From Evansella sp041820985 (lineage in GTDB: Bacteria > Bacillota > Bacilli > Bacillales > Salisediminibacteriaceae), in assembly GCF_041820985.1 (NCBI RefSeq), contig NZ_JBGUAU010000004.1, positions 1 to 64,000 of the forward strand: a stretch of 64,000 nt of DNA, written 5' to 3'. Numbering within the stretch: the stretch's first letter is position 1; every line of letters begins with the position of its first letter. The position numbers and the translations under genes are program-made. Under the pieces are notes generated by a model that had not been told where the DNA came from, did not search any database, and saw only the letters and a program-made list of their open reading frames with translations. Shown piece after piece: positions 53,543 through 62,176 of the stretch.

Positions 53543-54294
53543 TTATTTGTAAAACGCAACGAGAAATAGAGATTATGCGAGTTGCAGGTAAGATTGTCGC
53601 ATTAACTCATCAGGAATTACAAAAACATATTCAGCCTGGTATTACGACGAGGGAATTAGACAGCATTGCAGAAAATTTCATTCGACAACAAGGTGCGATT
53701 CCATCTTTTAAAGGCTATAATGGATTTACTGGAAGCATCTGTGCTTCAGTAAATAACGAGTTGGTGCACGGTATTCCAGGTGAAAGGGCACTCAAAGATG
53801 GTGACATTATCAGTATTGATATTGGAGCTAAATTTGATGGGTATCACGGAGATTCTGCTTGGACTTATCCAGTGGGTACGATAACGGAAGAAAACCGTAA
53901 GTTACTTGAAGTAACAGAAGAATCTCTTTACCTAGGGCTTGCGGAAGCAAAACCTGGTGAACGCTTATCTAACATATCTCACTCAATTCAAGTACATGTA
54001 GAAGAGCATGGATTTTCAGTTGTTCGGGAATATGTAGGGCACGGTGTTGGTCAGGAATTGCATGAAGACCCGCAAATACCTCATTTTGGACCACCGGGGA
54101 AAGGTCCTCGGTTAAAACCGGGAATGGTATTAGCCATTGAACCAATGGTTAATGCTGGATCGCGACATGTCAAAACCTTAAGGGATAATTGGACGGTCGT
54201 AACAACGGATGGAAAAATGTGCGCCCATTTTGAACACACCATTGCTATTACAGATACAGGATATGAAATTTTGACGAAAAGCCCTAATGATTGA
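53539..54294 (+). CDS. map: Methionine aminopeptidase, type I
   Basis: Removes the initiator methionine from nascent proteins. Metal ligands are visible in order: SIDIGAKFDGYHGDSAWT (two Asp), GHGVGQELHE (His), AIEPMV (Glu) and FEHTIAI (Glu). Length is 251 residues. ATGA overlap with adk, as in other Bacilli. Confidence 0.97.
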   Translation: MIICKTQREIEIMRVAGKIVALTHQELQKHIQPGITTRELDSIAENFIRQQGAIPSFKGYNGFTGSICASVNNELVHGIPGERALKDGDIISIDIGAKFDGYHGDSAWTYPVGTITEENRKLLEVTEESLYLGLAEAKPGERLSNISHSIQVHVEEHGFSVVREYVGHGVGQELHEDPQIPHFGPPGKGPRLKPGMVLAIEPMVNAGSRHVKTLRDNWTVVTTDGKMCAHFEHTIAITDTGYEILTKSPND

Positions 54295-54307
54295 AGGTGG
54301 TCATGAT

Positions 54308-54610
54308 ATGAAAGATCCTGAATCGGTTCCACAAGTTGGGGAACTTGTGCGAATTATAAGTGGAAGGGACAAAGGTCAATATGCGTGTGTAATTGATGTG
54401 TTGGACGAAAAATTTGTTCGAATTGCTGATGGTGATAAACGAAAAGTAGATCGAGCAAAGAAGAAAAATATTCAACATATCGAGAATCTTCATATTGTTG
54501 TTCCTGAAGTAAAAAATAGCATTGCTGAAACGGGTCGTGTAACCAATGCAAAATTGCGATTTGCAATTTCCACATATATTGATGATAATTTACTGAAGGA
54601 AGGAGAGTAA
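54308..54610 (+). CDS. KOW-domain RNA-binding protein (L14e-like)
   Basis: A 100-residue protein of the KOW/L14e type found between map and infA in Bacilli (YbzG-like). The KOW motif is near the N terminus (GELVRIISGRDKGQYACVID), followed by a basic segment DGDKRKVDRAKKKN. ATG 54308 is supported by GAAGGTGG. Exact role is unknown; the context suggests ribosome or RNA binding. Confidence 0.85.
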   Translation: MKDPESVPQVGELVRIISGRDKGQYACVIDVLDEKFVRIADGDKRKVDRAKKKNIQHIENLHIVVPEVKNSIAETGRVTNAKLRFAISTYIDDNLLKEGE

Positions 54611-54614
54611 ATTC

Positions 54615-54833
54615 ATGGCCAAAGAAGATGTAATTGAAGTAGAAGGAACGGTCATTGAGCCGCTTCCAAATGCTATGTTCCGAGTTGAACTAGAGAATGG
54701 ACACAAAATTTTGGCTCACGTCTCCGGTAAAATTCGTATGCATTTCATTCGTATATTACCTGGTGACAAAGTAACTGTAGAATTGTCTCCGTATGATTTA
54801 ACTCGTGGTCGTATCACGTATCGATATAAATAA
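54615..54833 (+). CDS. infA: Translation initiation factor IF-1
   Basis: IF-1 is a 72-residue OB-fold protein that binds the 30S A site. Motifs GTVIEPLPNAMFRVELENGH and HISGKIRMHFIRILPGD-like segment (here HVSGKIRMHFIRI) are present. It starts 4 nt after the KOW gene with GGAAGGAG upstream. Confidence 0.97.
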   Translation: MAKEDVIEVEGTVIEPLPNAMFRVELENGHKILAHVSGKIRMHFIRILPGDKVTVELSPYDLTRGRITYRYK

Positions 54834-54881
54834 AAATAAAAAAAGTTTAGTACCACTCCGAAACATAAGGAGGTAGAAAGC

Positions 54882-54995
54882 ATGAAGGTAAGACCGTCAG
54901 TCAAACCAATTTGCGAAAAATGTAAGGTTATTCGCCGAAAAGGTACCGTCATGGTAATTTGCGAAAATCCGAAGCACAAACAAAAACAAGGCTAA
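54882..54995 (+). CDS. rpmJ: Ribosomal protein L36
   Basis: A 37-residue zinc protein with MKVRPSVKPICEKCKV and the ligands CEKC, Cys and His in VICENPKHKQ. The ATG follows AAGGAGG. It lies between infA and rpsM, its conserved place. Confidence 0.97.
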   Translation: MKVRPSVKPICEKCKVIRRKGTVMVICENPKHKQKQG

Positions 54996-55015
54996 TTCAC
55001 AGGAGGTGTTATAAT

Positions 55016-55381
55016 ATGGCACGTATAGCTGGTGTCGACATTCCTCGTGACAAACGAGTTGTCGTTTCATTAACGTACGTTTTCGGAATCGGTACATCAA
55101 GAGCAAAAGAGATTCTTAAATCAGCTGGTGTATCAGAGGAAACACGCGTAAGAGATTTAACGGAAGATGAGTTAGGTAAAATCCGTGAAACTATTGATCA
55201 GTTTAAAGTAGAAGGTGACCTTCGTCGTGAAATTTCATTAAATATCAAACGTTTAATCGAAATTGGTTCATACCGTGGTATTCGTCATCGTCGTGGACTT
55301 CCTGTTCGCGGTCAAAAAACGAAGAACAACGCACGTACAAGAAAAGGTCCACGTCGTACTGTAGCAAACAAGAAGAAGTAA
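55016..55381 (+). CDS. rpsM: Ribosomal protein S13
   Basis: S13 bridges the 30S head to the 50S. The 121 residues start ARIAGVDIPRDKRVV and contain GIGTSRAKEIL and RGLPVRGQKTKNNARTRKG. ATG 55016 follows AGGAGGTG; the frame from 54959 is rpmJ sequence in another frame. Confidence 0.98.
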   Translation: MARIAGVDIPRDKRVVVSLTYVFGIGTSRAKEILKSAGVSEETRVRDLTEDELGKIRETIDQFKVEGDLRREISLNIKRLIEIGSYRGIRHRRGLPVRGQKTKNNARTRKGPRRTVANKKK

Positions 55382-55399
55382 AGGAGGTAATGGTCGATT

Positions 55400-55792
55400 A
55401 TGGCTAAACCGAAAACGACTCGCACAAAACGTCGTCAACGTAAAAATATTGAATCCGGTGTTGCGCACATTCGTTCCACTTTTAATAATACAATTGTAAC
55501 GATTACTGACACACGCGGAAATGCCATTTCATGGGCAAGTGCAGGTGCGTTAGGATTTAGAGGTTCTCGTAAATCCACACCATTCGCTGCACAAACAGCT
55601 GCAGAAACAGCTGCAAAAGCTGCTATGGAGCATGGAATGAAGACTGTAGAAGTATCGGTTAAAGGACCTGGCGCTGGACGTGAAGCTGCAATCCGTTCGC
55701 TTCAAGCTACTGGCTTAGAAGTAAATATGATTAAAGATGTAACTCCAGTTCCGCATAATGGTTGCCGTCCACCAAAACGTCGTAGAGTATAG
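55400..55792 (+). CDS. rpsK: Ribosomal protein S11
   Basis: S11 forms part of the 30S platform. The 130 residues contain HIRSTFNNTIVTITDTRGNA and the C-terminal DVTPVPHNGCRPPKRRRV. It begins 18 nt after rpsM behind AAGGAGG. Confidence 0.98.
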   Translation: MAKPKTTRTKRRQRKNIESGVAHIRSTFNNTIVTITDTRGNAISWASAGALGFRGSRKSTPFAAQTAAETAAKAAMEHGMKTVEVSVKGPGAGREAAIRSLQATGLEVNMIKDVTPVPHNGCRPPKRRRV

Positions 55793-55918
55793 TCGCATCA
55801 GAGGTATGGAAGAACATACCCTTGTCAATAATGGTGTAAGAGTATATATTTTATAAAAGCTCTTTAGAAAAAATATTGACGGTTTCGTGACAGGTCGGGA
55901 TGTGCCCAATAAGGGATT

Positions 55919-55944
55919 CCGGTTGAACGAAAAGATTCAACCGG
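55919..55944 (+). other. Hairpin in the rpoA leader
   Basis: CCGGTTGAA (55919-55927) pairs with TTCAACCGG (55936-55944) around an 8-nt loop, in the 183-nt gap between rpsK and rpoA and about 32 nt before the rpoA start. No T-run follows. Confidence 0.6.
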
Positions 55945-55975
55945 GGTTTCGACGTTTTGAAGGAGGGTTTGTTTA

Positions 55976-56920
55976 ATGATCGAAATAGAAAAGCCAAAGA
56001 TTGAAGCAGTGGAATTAAGTGAAGATGCATCATACGGGAAATTTGTTGTTGAACCATTAGAGCGAGGTTATGGAACTACGTTGGGGAATTCTCTTCGTCG
56101 TATTCTATTATCATCTCTGCCAGGTGCTGCGGTTACTAGTGTGCAGTTTGATGGGGTTCTTCATGAGTTTTCAACAATTGAAGGTGTCGTAGAAGACGTA
56201 ACTTCTATTATTCTGAACTTAAAGAAGCTTGCATTAAAGATTTACTCTGAAGAAGAGAAAACGCTAGAAATTGATGCGCAAGGAGAAGGTGTGATCACTG
56301 CTGCTGATTTTATGCATGACAGTGATGTGGAGGTTTTAAACCCTGATCTTCATATTGCAACTCTCTCAAAGGGAGCTCATTTTCATATGAAAGTAACAGC
56401 AAGCCGTGGCCGTGGATATGTTCCTGCCGAAGGAAACAAATCTGATGAGTTGCCTATTGGTGTTATCCCAGTGGATTCTATCTATACTCCTGTTTCTCGT
56501 GTAAACTATCAAGTGGAAAATACTCGTGTTGGTCAAATTACTAACTATGATAAATTAACTCTTGATGTTTGGACAGATGGTAGTATTAGACCAGAAGAAG
56601 CTGTTTCATTAGGCGCAAGAATTCTTACAGAACACTTAAATATTTTTGTTGGCTTGACTGATCAAGCTCAACATGCAGAAATTATGGTCGAAAAAGAAGA
56701 AGACCAAAAAGAAAAAGTGCTTGAAATGACGATCGAAGAATTAGATTTGTCTGTGCGTTCTTATAACTGTTTGAAGAGAGCTGGCATTAACACAGTTCAA
56801 GAGCTAACACACAAATCTGAAGAAGATATGATGAAGGTTCGTAACCTCGGAAGAAAATCATTGGAAGAGGTACAAGAGAAGCTAGGAGAATTAGGACTAG
56901 GACTTCGCAAGGAAGAATAG
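55976..56920 (+). CDS. rpoA: RNA polymerase alpha subunit
   Basis: RpoA dimerises to start polymerase assembly and its C-terminal domain contacts UP elements and activators. The N-terminal domain has EPLERGYGTTLGNSLRRILL; after a flexible linker the C-terminal domain starts LDLSVRSYNCLKRAGI and ends in LGRKSLEEVQEKL. 314 residues, ATG behind AAGGAGGG. Confidence 0.98.
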   Translation: MIEIEKPKIEAVELSEDASYGKFVVEPLERGYGTTLGNSLRRILLSSLPGAAVTSVQFDGVLHEFSTIEGVVEDVTSIILNLKKLALKIYSEEEKTLEIDAQGEGVITAADFMHDSDVEVLNPDLHIATLSKGAHFHMKVTASRGRGYVPAEGNKSDELPIGVIPVDSIYTPVSRVNYQVENTRVGQITNYDKLTLDVWTDGSIRPEEAVSLGARILTEHLNIFVGLTDQAQHAEIMVEKEEDQKEKVLEMTIEELDLSVRSYNCLKRAGINTVQELTHKSEEDMMKVRNLGRKSLEEVQEKLGELGLGLRKEE

Positions 56921-56928
56921 AAGTAAGT

Positions 56929-56954
56929 GTTCAAAAAGATATGTCTTTTTGAAC
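56929..56954 (+). other. 11-bp perfect hairpin between rpoA and rplQ
   Basis: GTTCAAAAAGA (56929-56939) pairs fully with TCTTTTTGAAC (56944-56954) around TATG. It starts 9 nt after the rpoA stop. It lacks a following T-run and could be a processing or stability element. Confidence 0.5.
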
Positions 56955-57035
56955 TGCCTATCCATATTTTTTCCCATTCTTTCATCTCATTTAGAAGTAT
57001 TAGCAGAAATATGGACTTGAGAAGGAGGGACACTC

Positions 57036-57398
57036 ATGGGCTATAGAAAATTAGGTCGTGACAGCAGTGCACGTAAAGCATTATTCCGTGACTTAGCTAC
57101 AGATTTAATCATCAATGAGCGTATTGAAACAACAGTACCGAAAGCGAAAGAGCTTCGTTCTATCGTAGATCAAATGATCACTCTTGGTAAACGTGGAGAC
57201 TTACATGCTCGTCGTCAAGTAGCTGCATTTGTTCGTAACGAGGTTGCGGATGCAGAAGCTGGTACAAGTGCAGTTCAAAAGTTATTTGATGATATCGCAC
57301 CTCGTTATGAGGAGCGCCAAGGTGGTTATACACGCGTACTTAAGCTTGGACCACGCCGTGGTGACGGTGCGGAAATGGCTATTATTGAGCTTGTGTAA
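57036..57398 (+). CDS. rplQ: Ribosomal protein L17
   Basis: L17 lies near the tunnel exit. The 120 residues start GYRKLGRDSSARKALFRDL and end in GPRRGDGAEMAIIELV. Start behind GGAGGGA. Last gene of the ribosomal supercluster, followed by a terminator. Confidence 0.98.
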   Translation: MGYRKLGRDSSARKALFRDLATDLIINERIETTVPKAKELRSIVDQMITLGKRGDLHARRQVAAFVRNEVADAEAGTSAVQKLFDDIAPRYEERQGGYTRVLKLGPRRGDGAEMAIIELV

Positions 57399-57418
57399 TT
57401 AATACAGATTAATTCTTC

Positions 57419-57468
57419 AAAGGGCGAGACACCAAATCTGCTTAGATTAGGTTCTGTGCCCTTTTTTT
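57419..57468 (+). terminator. Terminator after rplQ
   Basis: AAAGGGC pairs with GCCCTTT, enclosing inner complementary segments, and a run of T follows. As the ecf genes begin 25 nt later without a clear promoter, partial read-through is likely. Confidence 0.8.
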
Positions 57469-57492
57469 GTACATATATAGGTGGTGATTGTT

Positions 57493-58335
57493 ATGAAAGA
57501 AGTTATAAAGATTAATAACCTATCGTTTCAATACCGGAAATCAGAGCCACATGTTCTGAAAAATATAAATGTAAGCATTAAACCCAATGAATGGGTCTCG
57601 ATCGTAGGCCATAACGGTTCAGGTAAATCTACATTGGCCAAATTTATGAATGCTTTGTTTTACCCAATAGATCAAGGGGATGTTCTGATAAACGGGATAA
57701 ATACTAGAGAAGAAGAAACGCATCAAGATATCCGTAAAAATGTAGCGATGGTATTTCAAAATCCGGATAATCAAATCGTTGCCCCAACAGTAGAAGATGA
57801 TGTAGCATTTGGCCTAGAAAATGCAGGAGTACCTCACGAAGAGATGGTCAAGATCGTACAAGAAAGCATTGATATAATGAATTTAACTGGTTTAGAACGA
57901 AAGGAACCTCATCATTTATCTGGTGGTCAAAAACAGCGTGTGGCTCTAGCTGGTGCTCTAGCGTTGAGACCGAGCATATTAGTATTGGATGAAGCTACTT
58001 CCATGCTTGATCCTGTTGGAAGAAAGGAAGTTCTTCAGCATGTTCAAAAACTAAGAAAGAAGAAAGATATGACACTGATTACAATTACTCACGATTTAAA
58101 TGAAGCCATCCTTGCAGATCGTATGCTAGTAATGAAACAAGGAGAAATAATTGCGGATGGACAACCTTTAGAAATTGTTCAAAATCAAGAACTATTAGAA
58201 AGTGCTAATTTAACCCAGCCTTTTTTTATTAAAGTAATTCATGCTTTAAAAAATAACGGGGTAGAACTCCCAAATTCATTTACGTCTGAACTAGAATTGG
58301 TGGATTATCTATGGAAATTAAAGCAGAAGATATAG
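57493..58335 (+). CDS. ecfA1: ECF transporter ATPase A1
   Basis: One of two ATPases of the energising module of vitamin and metal ECF importers. Walker A GHNGSGKST (about residue 40), the EcfA hallmark QNPDNQIV, signature LSGGQKQRVALA, Walker B ILVLDEATSMLDP. ATG 57493 is behind AGGTGG; two upstream GTGs lie in the binding site. The last 25 nt overlap ecfA2. Confidence 0.95.
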   Translation: MKEVIKINNLSFQYRKSEPHVLKNINVSIKPNEWVSIVGHNGSGKSTLAKFMNALFYPIDQGDVLINGINTREEETHQDIRKNVAMVFQNPDNQIVAPTVEDDVAFGLENAGVPHEEMVKIVQESIDIMNLTGLERKEPHHLSGGQKQRVALAGALALRPSILVLDEATSMLDPVGRKEVLQHVQKLRKKKDMTLITITHDLNEAILADRMLVMKQGEIIADGQPLEIVQNQELLESANLTQPFFIKVIHALKNNGVELPNSFTSELELVDYLWKLKQKI

Positions 58336-59177
58336 GTTACACTTATATGGCGGGAACTCCGTTTGAAAAAAAAGCGATCGATAACATCAATATACATATA
58401 AAACATCATTCTTATACAGCTATCATTGGTCACACAGGTTCTGGAAAATCTACCTTTGTTCAATTATTAAATGGTTTATTAAAGCCATCAAGGGGTAGTT
58501 TGCATGTAGGAAATTGGGTTATTACAAAGGAAACAAAACAAAAACAGATGTATGACTTACGAAAGCATGTAGGGATGGTTTTTCAATACCCTGAGCATCA
58601 GCTATTTCATGAAACCGTTATACAGGATGTCGCCTATGGTCCAATAAACTTTGGTTTTTCAAAGAAGGAAGCGAGAGAAAAAGCAGAAGAAATGCTATTA
58701 AACGTAGGGATTGGAAAAGATTTATTTGACAGGTCTCCATTTGAGCTCAGTGGAGGACAAATGAGAAGAGTTGCTATTGCAGGTGTCTTAGCTATAGAAC
58801 CTCATATACTGGTCTTAGATGAGCCGACAGCAGGCTTAGATCCTAAAGGTCAGGTTGAGATCATGAATTTGTTTTATAGTTGGTATTTAGAGAAGGAAGA
58901 ACGGTCTATTGTTCTTGTAACACATCATATGGAGGATGCAGCTTTGTATGGAGATCATATTATCGTTATGAACAATGGAGAAGTTCATTTTCAAGGAGAA
59001 CCCACTCATGTTTTTCAACAAAAAGAGATGTTATATGACCTTGATCTATCTGTTCCGGAAACAGTAGCCTTATTAGAAAGACTAAAGGAGATAAGTGGAG
59101 AAGCTATGAACACGCAACGATATACGTTTGATGAAACAGTCCAAGAGATTATATCCTTTTTAAGGAAGGTACAATAG
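58311..59177 (+). CDS. ecfA2: ECF transporter ATPase A2
   Basis: Partner ATPase of EcfA1. Walker A GHTGSGKST, Q-loop QYPEHQLF, signature LSGGQMRRVAIAG and Walker B ILVLDEPTAGLDP are intact; 288 residues. It starts inside ecfA1 with GGTGG upstream, so the pair is translationally coupled. Confidence 0.95.
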   Translation: MEIKAEDIGYTYMAGTPFEKKAIDNINIHIKHHSYTAIIGHTGSGKSTFVQLLNGLLKPSRGSLHVGNWVITKETKQKQMYDLRKHVGMVFQYPEHQLFHETVIQDVAYGPINFGFSKKEAREKAEEMLLNVGIGKDLFDRSPFELSGGQMRRVAIAGVLAIEPHILVLDEPTAGLDPKGQVEIMNLFYSWYLEKEERSIVLVTHHMEDAALYGDHIIVMNNGEVHFQGEPTHVFQQKEMLYDLDLSVPETVALLERLKEISGEAMNTQRYTFDETVQEIISFLRKVQ

Positions 59178-59180
59178 GAA

Positions 59181-59981
59181 ATGCTAGATAATATAATTAT
59201 AGGTCAATATGTACCAGGGAATTCTTATGTGCACCGAATGGATCCTCGTGCAAAGATGATATGCTTACTTCTATTTATGTTCTTCCTATTTTTAAGTCGC
59301 CATCCTATCGTACTATTTGCATCTATTACAATTGCTGTACTTTCCTTTCTCTTTGCAAAAGTACCTTTACGATTTTATTTAAAGGGAATGCGTTTTATCG
59401 CAATCTTAATTTTATTTACGTTTATCCTGCATCTATTTATGACGAGAGAAGGTCCTGTTCTATTAGATACTCCTATTATAACTATTTATGTAGGGGGAGT
59501 AATTGAGGGATCCATCGTAGCAATCCGACTGTTAACACTCATTACAATGGCTACATTACTAACATTAACAACAACACCGGTTACTTTGACGGATGGATTA
59601 GAGCAATTACTGAAACCATTCCAAAAGCTAGGTTTTCCAACGCATGAACTAGCTTTTATGATGTCGATTGCACTCCGATTCATACCAACCTTATTACAAG
59701 AAACGGTGAAAATTATAAAAGCACAGATGGCAAGAGGAGCAAACTTTACAAAAGGTTCGCTGTGGAAAAGAGTCCGTGCTTTCGTTCCTATTCTTGTTCC
59801 TTTGTTTGTACAGTCATTTAAGAGAGCCGAAGAATTGGCAATAGCAATGGAGGCTAGAGGGTATGCTGGAGGGGAAGGACGGACAAAATTTAGACTATTA
59901 CGATGGACAAAAATTGATACGATTGCAGTCATTATTTTTTCCATCTATTCTATAGTAACAATTGTCACAATTTGGTTGTAA
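59181..59981 (+). CDS. ecfT: ECF transporter transmembrane protein EcfT
   Basis: EcfT scaffolds the two ATPases and swaps substrate-binding S components encoded elsewhere. The 266-residue protein has about five membrane spans, and the coupling motifs for the ATPases are visible as QMARGANF and AMEARGYAGG (the Ala-Arg-Gly pairs). It starts 3 nt after ecfA2. Confidence 0.95.
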   Translation: MLDNIIIGQYVPGNSYVHRMDPRAKMICLLLFMFFLFLSRHPIVLFASITIAVLSFLFAKVPLRFYLKGMRFIAILILFTFILHLFMTREGPVLLDTPIITIYVGGVIEGSIVAIRLLTLITMATLLTLTTTPVTLTDGLEQLLKPFQKLGFPTHELAFMMSIALRFIPTLLQETVKIIKAQMARGANFTKGSLWKRVRAFVPILVPLFVQSFKRAEELAIAMEARGYAGGEGRTKFRLLRWTKIDTIAVIIFSIYSIVTIVTIWL

Positions 59982-59995
59982 GGAGGTCGGGGCTT

Positions 59996-60778
59996 ATGCA
60001 ACGAGTGAAAGGGATTATCTCTTATGACGGAACTCATTTTTCAGGATATCAGGTACAGCCAGCAAGTAGAACCGTCCAGGGTGAACTTGAAAAAGCGTTA
60101 GCAAAAATACATAAAGTAGATCATTGGAAGGTACATGGTTCTGGTCGTACAGATGCAGGAGTACATGGAATCGGCCAAACAATCCACTTTGACACCCCTT
60201 TATCTATCCCTGTTGAGCGTTGGCCGAGAGCTTTAAATAGTCTTTTGCCTGATGATATATATATACGAGAAGTAGAGTATGTGGATATGGAATTTCAAGC
60301 AAGATATAGTGCCATAGGTAAGGAATACAAGTATATTGTCCATACTAGTAAAGAAAAAGATGTTTTTAATAGACATTATAAGTATCACCTTTCAGAAAGA
60401 CTTTCATATAATACTATGTTGGAGGCAGCAAAGTTGCTGGAAGGAACACATGACTTTACAAGCTTTTCATCGCCGAAAACTTCGGTAATAAATAAAGTAA
60501 GAACGATTTACTCTATCAGTATTGAGAAACAGGAAGACGACTTGATATTTCGGTATATTGGTAGTGGGTTCTTATATCAGATGGTTCGTATTCTAACAGG
60601 AACTTTGTTGGAGGTTGGAAAAGGAAATCTTGCTGTTGAAGAGATATCTCGCATATTAGAAGCGAAGGACCGATTCCAATCAGGACCAACAATACCAGGA
60701 AATGGACTCTATTTAGTTCAAGTATTTTATGAAGAGGAAGAGTTAAAGAGAGTGTTAAGTAATGGATCAGGAGGGTAA
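59996..60778 (+). CDS. truA: tRNA pseudouridine38-40 synthase
   Basis: TruA makes pseudouridine at tRNA positions 38 to 40. The catalytic Asp is in GRTDAGVHG (about residue 53), with YDGTHFSGYQ at the N terminus. ATG 59996 follows AAGGAGG and gives 260 residues, slightly longer than B. subtilis TruA. It begins 14 nt after ecfT. Confidence 0.96.
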   Translation: MQRVKGIISYDGTHFSGYQVQPASRTVQGELEKALAKIHKVDHWKVHGSGRTDAGVHGIGQTIHFDTPLSIPVERWPRALNSLLPDDIYIREVEYVDMEFQARYSAIGKEYKYIVHTSKEKDVFNRHYKYHLSERLSYNTMLEAAKLLEGTHDFTSFSSPKTSVINKVRTIYSISIEKQEDDLIFRYIGSGFLYQMVRILTGTLLEVGKGNLAVEEISRILEAKDRFQSGPTIPGNGLYLVQVFYEEEELKRVLSNGSGG

Positions 60779-61060
60779 TATTGTCTTTTTGATGATGCTG
60801 TGGTGAGACACTGTAGTGACGGGAGCAAGGATGGTGACATGATACCATTGCTCAAAAGACTTGGGCAAGTACTTAGGCGGAATTGATGAAGGTGGCTTGG
60901 TAGCTCCCCACAGGACAGCGAGCAGGCAGAAGCGAATGGAATACAAACCAACAATATTAGTAATGCCATATAGTTTTAATCCACTTGCTAACACGTATTT
61001 TCAGTGTAGACAGATACAAAAGCTGAAAAAAATTTAAAAAGACAACGAATCCTGGTGTAA
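60779..61060. other. GC-richer, possibly structured block between truA and rplM
   Basis: About 60790-60960 is visibly richer in G and C than the other intergenic DNA. GAGCA...ATGGT (60823-60835) pairs with ACCATTGCTC (60844-60853) with a 3-nt bulge. On the minus strand a 75-codon frame (60767-60994) spans the block, but it lacks a clear ribosome binding site and any recognised domain. It may be a structured RNA or a gene relic. The part after 60960 is ordinary AT-rich DNA. Confidence 0.35.
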
Positions 61061-61067
61061 CATTTTA

Positions 61068-61096
61068 TTGACATGGGAATCTAGATGTTATATGAT
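61068..61096 (+). promoter_or_regulatory. SigA promoter of rplM-rpsI
   Basis: TTGACA (61068-61073) and TATGAT (61091-61096) are 17 bp apart. Confidence 0.85.
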
Positions 61097-61102
61097 GATC
61101 TA

Positions 61103-61165
61103 TGGTATTCTATGCCCACTAGCCCCGGGTACGGAATCGAATGAATGAAAAGTTGAAATGACAGA
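61103..61165 (+). ncRNA. L13 ribosomal protein leader
   Basis: The transcript start region contains TATTCTATGCCCACTAGCCC, CGGGTACGGAATCG, with GATTCCG-type pairing of GGTATTC against GGAATC-like sequence, matching the short Bacillus L13 leader as I recall it. It is predicted to let L13 repress its own operon. Confidence 0.65.
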
Positions 61166-61201
61166 ATGTTTTTGTGATAGTTAATTAGGAGGGAAAAATA
61201 A

Positions 61202-61639
61202 ATGCGTACGACATATATGGCAAAGCCAAACGAAGTAGAACGTAAGTGGTATGTTGTGGACGCAGAAGGAAAAACACTTGGTCGCTTAGCGAGTGAGGTT
61301 GCAAGCATCCTTCGCGGAAAAAACAAACCAACATACACTCCGCATATTGATACAGGAGATCACGTTATCTTAATCAATGCGGAAAAGATTCATTTAACAG
61401 GAAACAAATTAGCTGGAAAGATTTATTACCGTCATAGCCAACACCCAGGTGGACTTAAATCAATGACAGCTGGAGAAATGTTAGACAAAAGCCCTGTAAA
61501 AATGCTTGAATTAGCGATTAAAGGTATGCTTCCAAAGAATACTTTAGGTCGTAAACAAGGTATGAAATTACACGTTTATACAGGAAGCGAACACCCACAC
61601 CAAGCACAAAAGCCGGAAGTTTACGAGCTACGCGGTTAA
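61202..61639 (+). CDS. rplM: Ribosomal protein L13
   Basis: L13 is an early 50S assembly protein. The 145 residues contain ERKWYVVDAEGKTLGRLAS and GMLPKNTLGRKQGMKLHVY. ATG 61202 follows AGGAGGG. It is cotranscribed with rpsI. Confidence 0.98.
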   Translation: MRTTYMAKPNEVERKWYVVDAEGKTLGRLASEVASILRGKNKPTYTPHIDTGDHVILINAEKIHLTGNKLAGKIYYRHSQHPGGLKSMTAGEMLDKSPVKMLELAIKGMLPKNTLGRKQGMKLHVYTGSEHPHQAQKPEVYELRG

Positions 61640-61659
61640 TATAGAAGGAGGTAATTTAC

Positions 61660-62052
61660 TTGGCACAAGTTCAATATTATGGAACAGGTCGTCGTAAGCA
61701 CTCTGTTGCGCGTGTGCGTTTAGTTCCTGGAGACGGACGCATTACAATCAACAAAAGAGACATCGACGAATACTTTAACCTAGAAACTTTAAAATTAATT
61801 GTTAAACAACCACTTGTTGAAACTCAAACAGAGGGCACTTATGATCTTCTTGTTACTGTTGAAGGTGGAGGATACACAGGACAAGCGGGAGCAATCCGTC
61901 ATGGTGTTGCACGTGCACTTTTAGGTGCAGACCCTGAGTACCGTGGATCTCTTAAGAAAGCTGGCTTCTTGACTCGTGATGCTCGTATGAAAGAGCGTAA
62001 GAAATACGGTCTTAAAGCAGCTCGTCGTGCTCCTCAGTTCTCAAAACGTTAA
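61660..62052 (+). CDS. rpsI: Ribosomal protein S9
   Basis: S9 reaches the P-site tRNA with its C-terminal tail, here ending QFSKR. The 130 residues start AQVQYYGTGRRKHSVARVRL after the initiator. TTG start eight bases after AAGGAGG. A terminator follows. Confidence 0.98.
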   Translation: MAQVQYYGTGRRKHSVARVRLVPGDGRITINKRDIDEYFNLETLKLIVKQPLVETQTEGTYDLLVTVEGGGYTGQAGAIRHGVARALLGADPEYRGSLKKAGFLTRDARMKERKKYGLKAARRAPQFSKR

Positions 62053-62072
62053 TATTGCTATTGTGGAGTTCA

Positions 62073-62106
62073 AGACTCTCAACCATTTATGGTTGGGGGT
62101 CTTTTT
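62073..62106 (+). terminator. Terminator after rpsI
   Basis: AGACTCTCAACCAT pairs with ATGGTTGGGGGTCT (two G-U pairs) around TT, followed by TTTTT. Confidence 0.88.
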
Positions 62107-62176
62107 GTTTTGTCGTTTGTTGTGGGAGGGCGCCGAGAGTGTGTTGCGCGACAGTTGGGGTAAGAATAGCTGAAAA

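Noticed and set aside
60727..60994. Minus-strand small genes between truA and rplM
   Set aside because: Overlapping frames in all registers, none with a ribosome binding site or known domain; recorded as a block of unknown nature instead.
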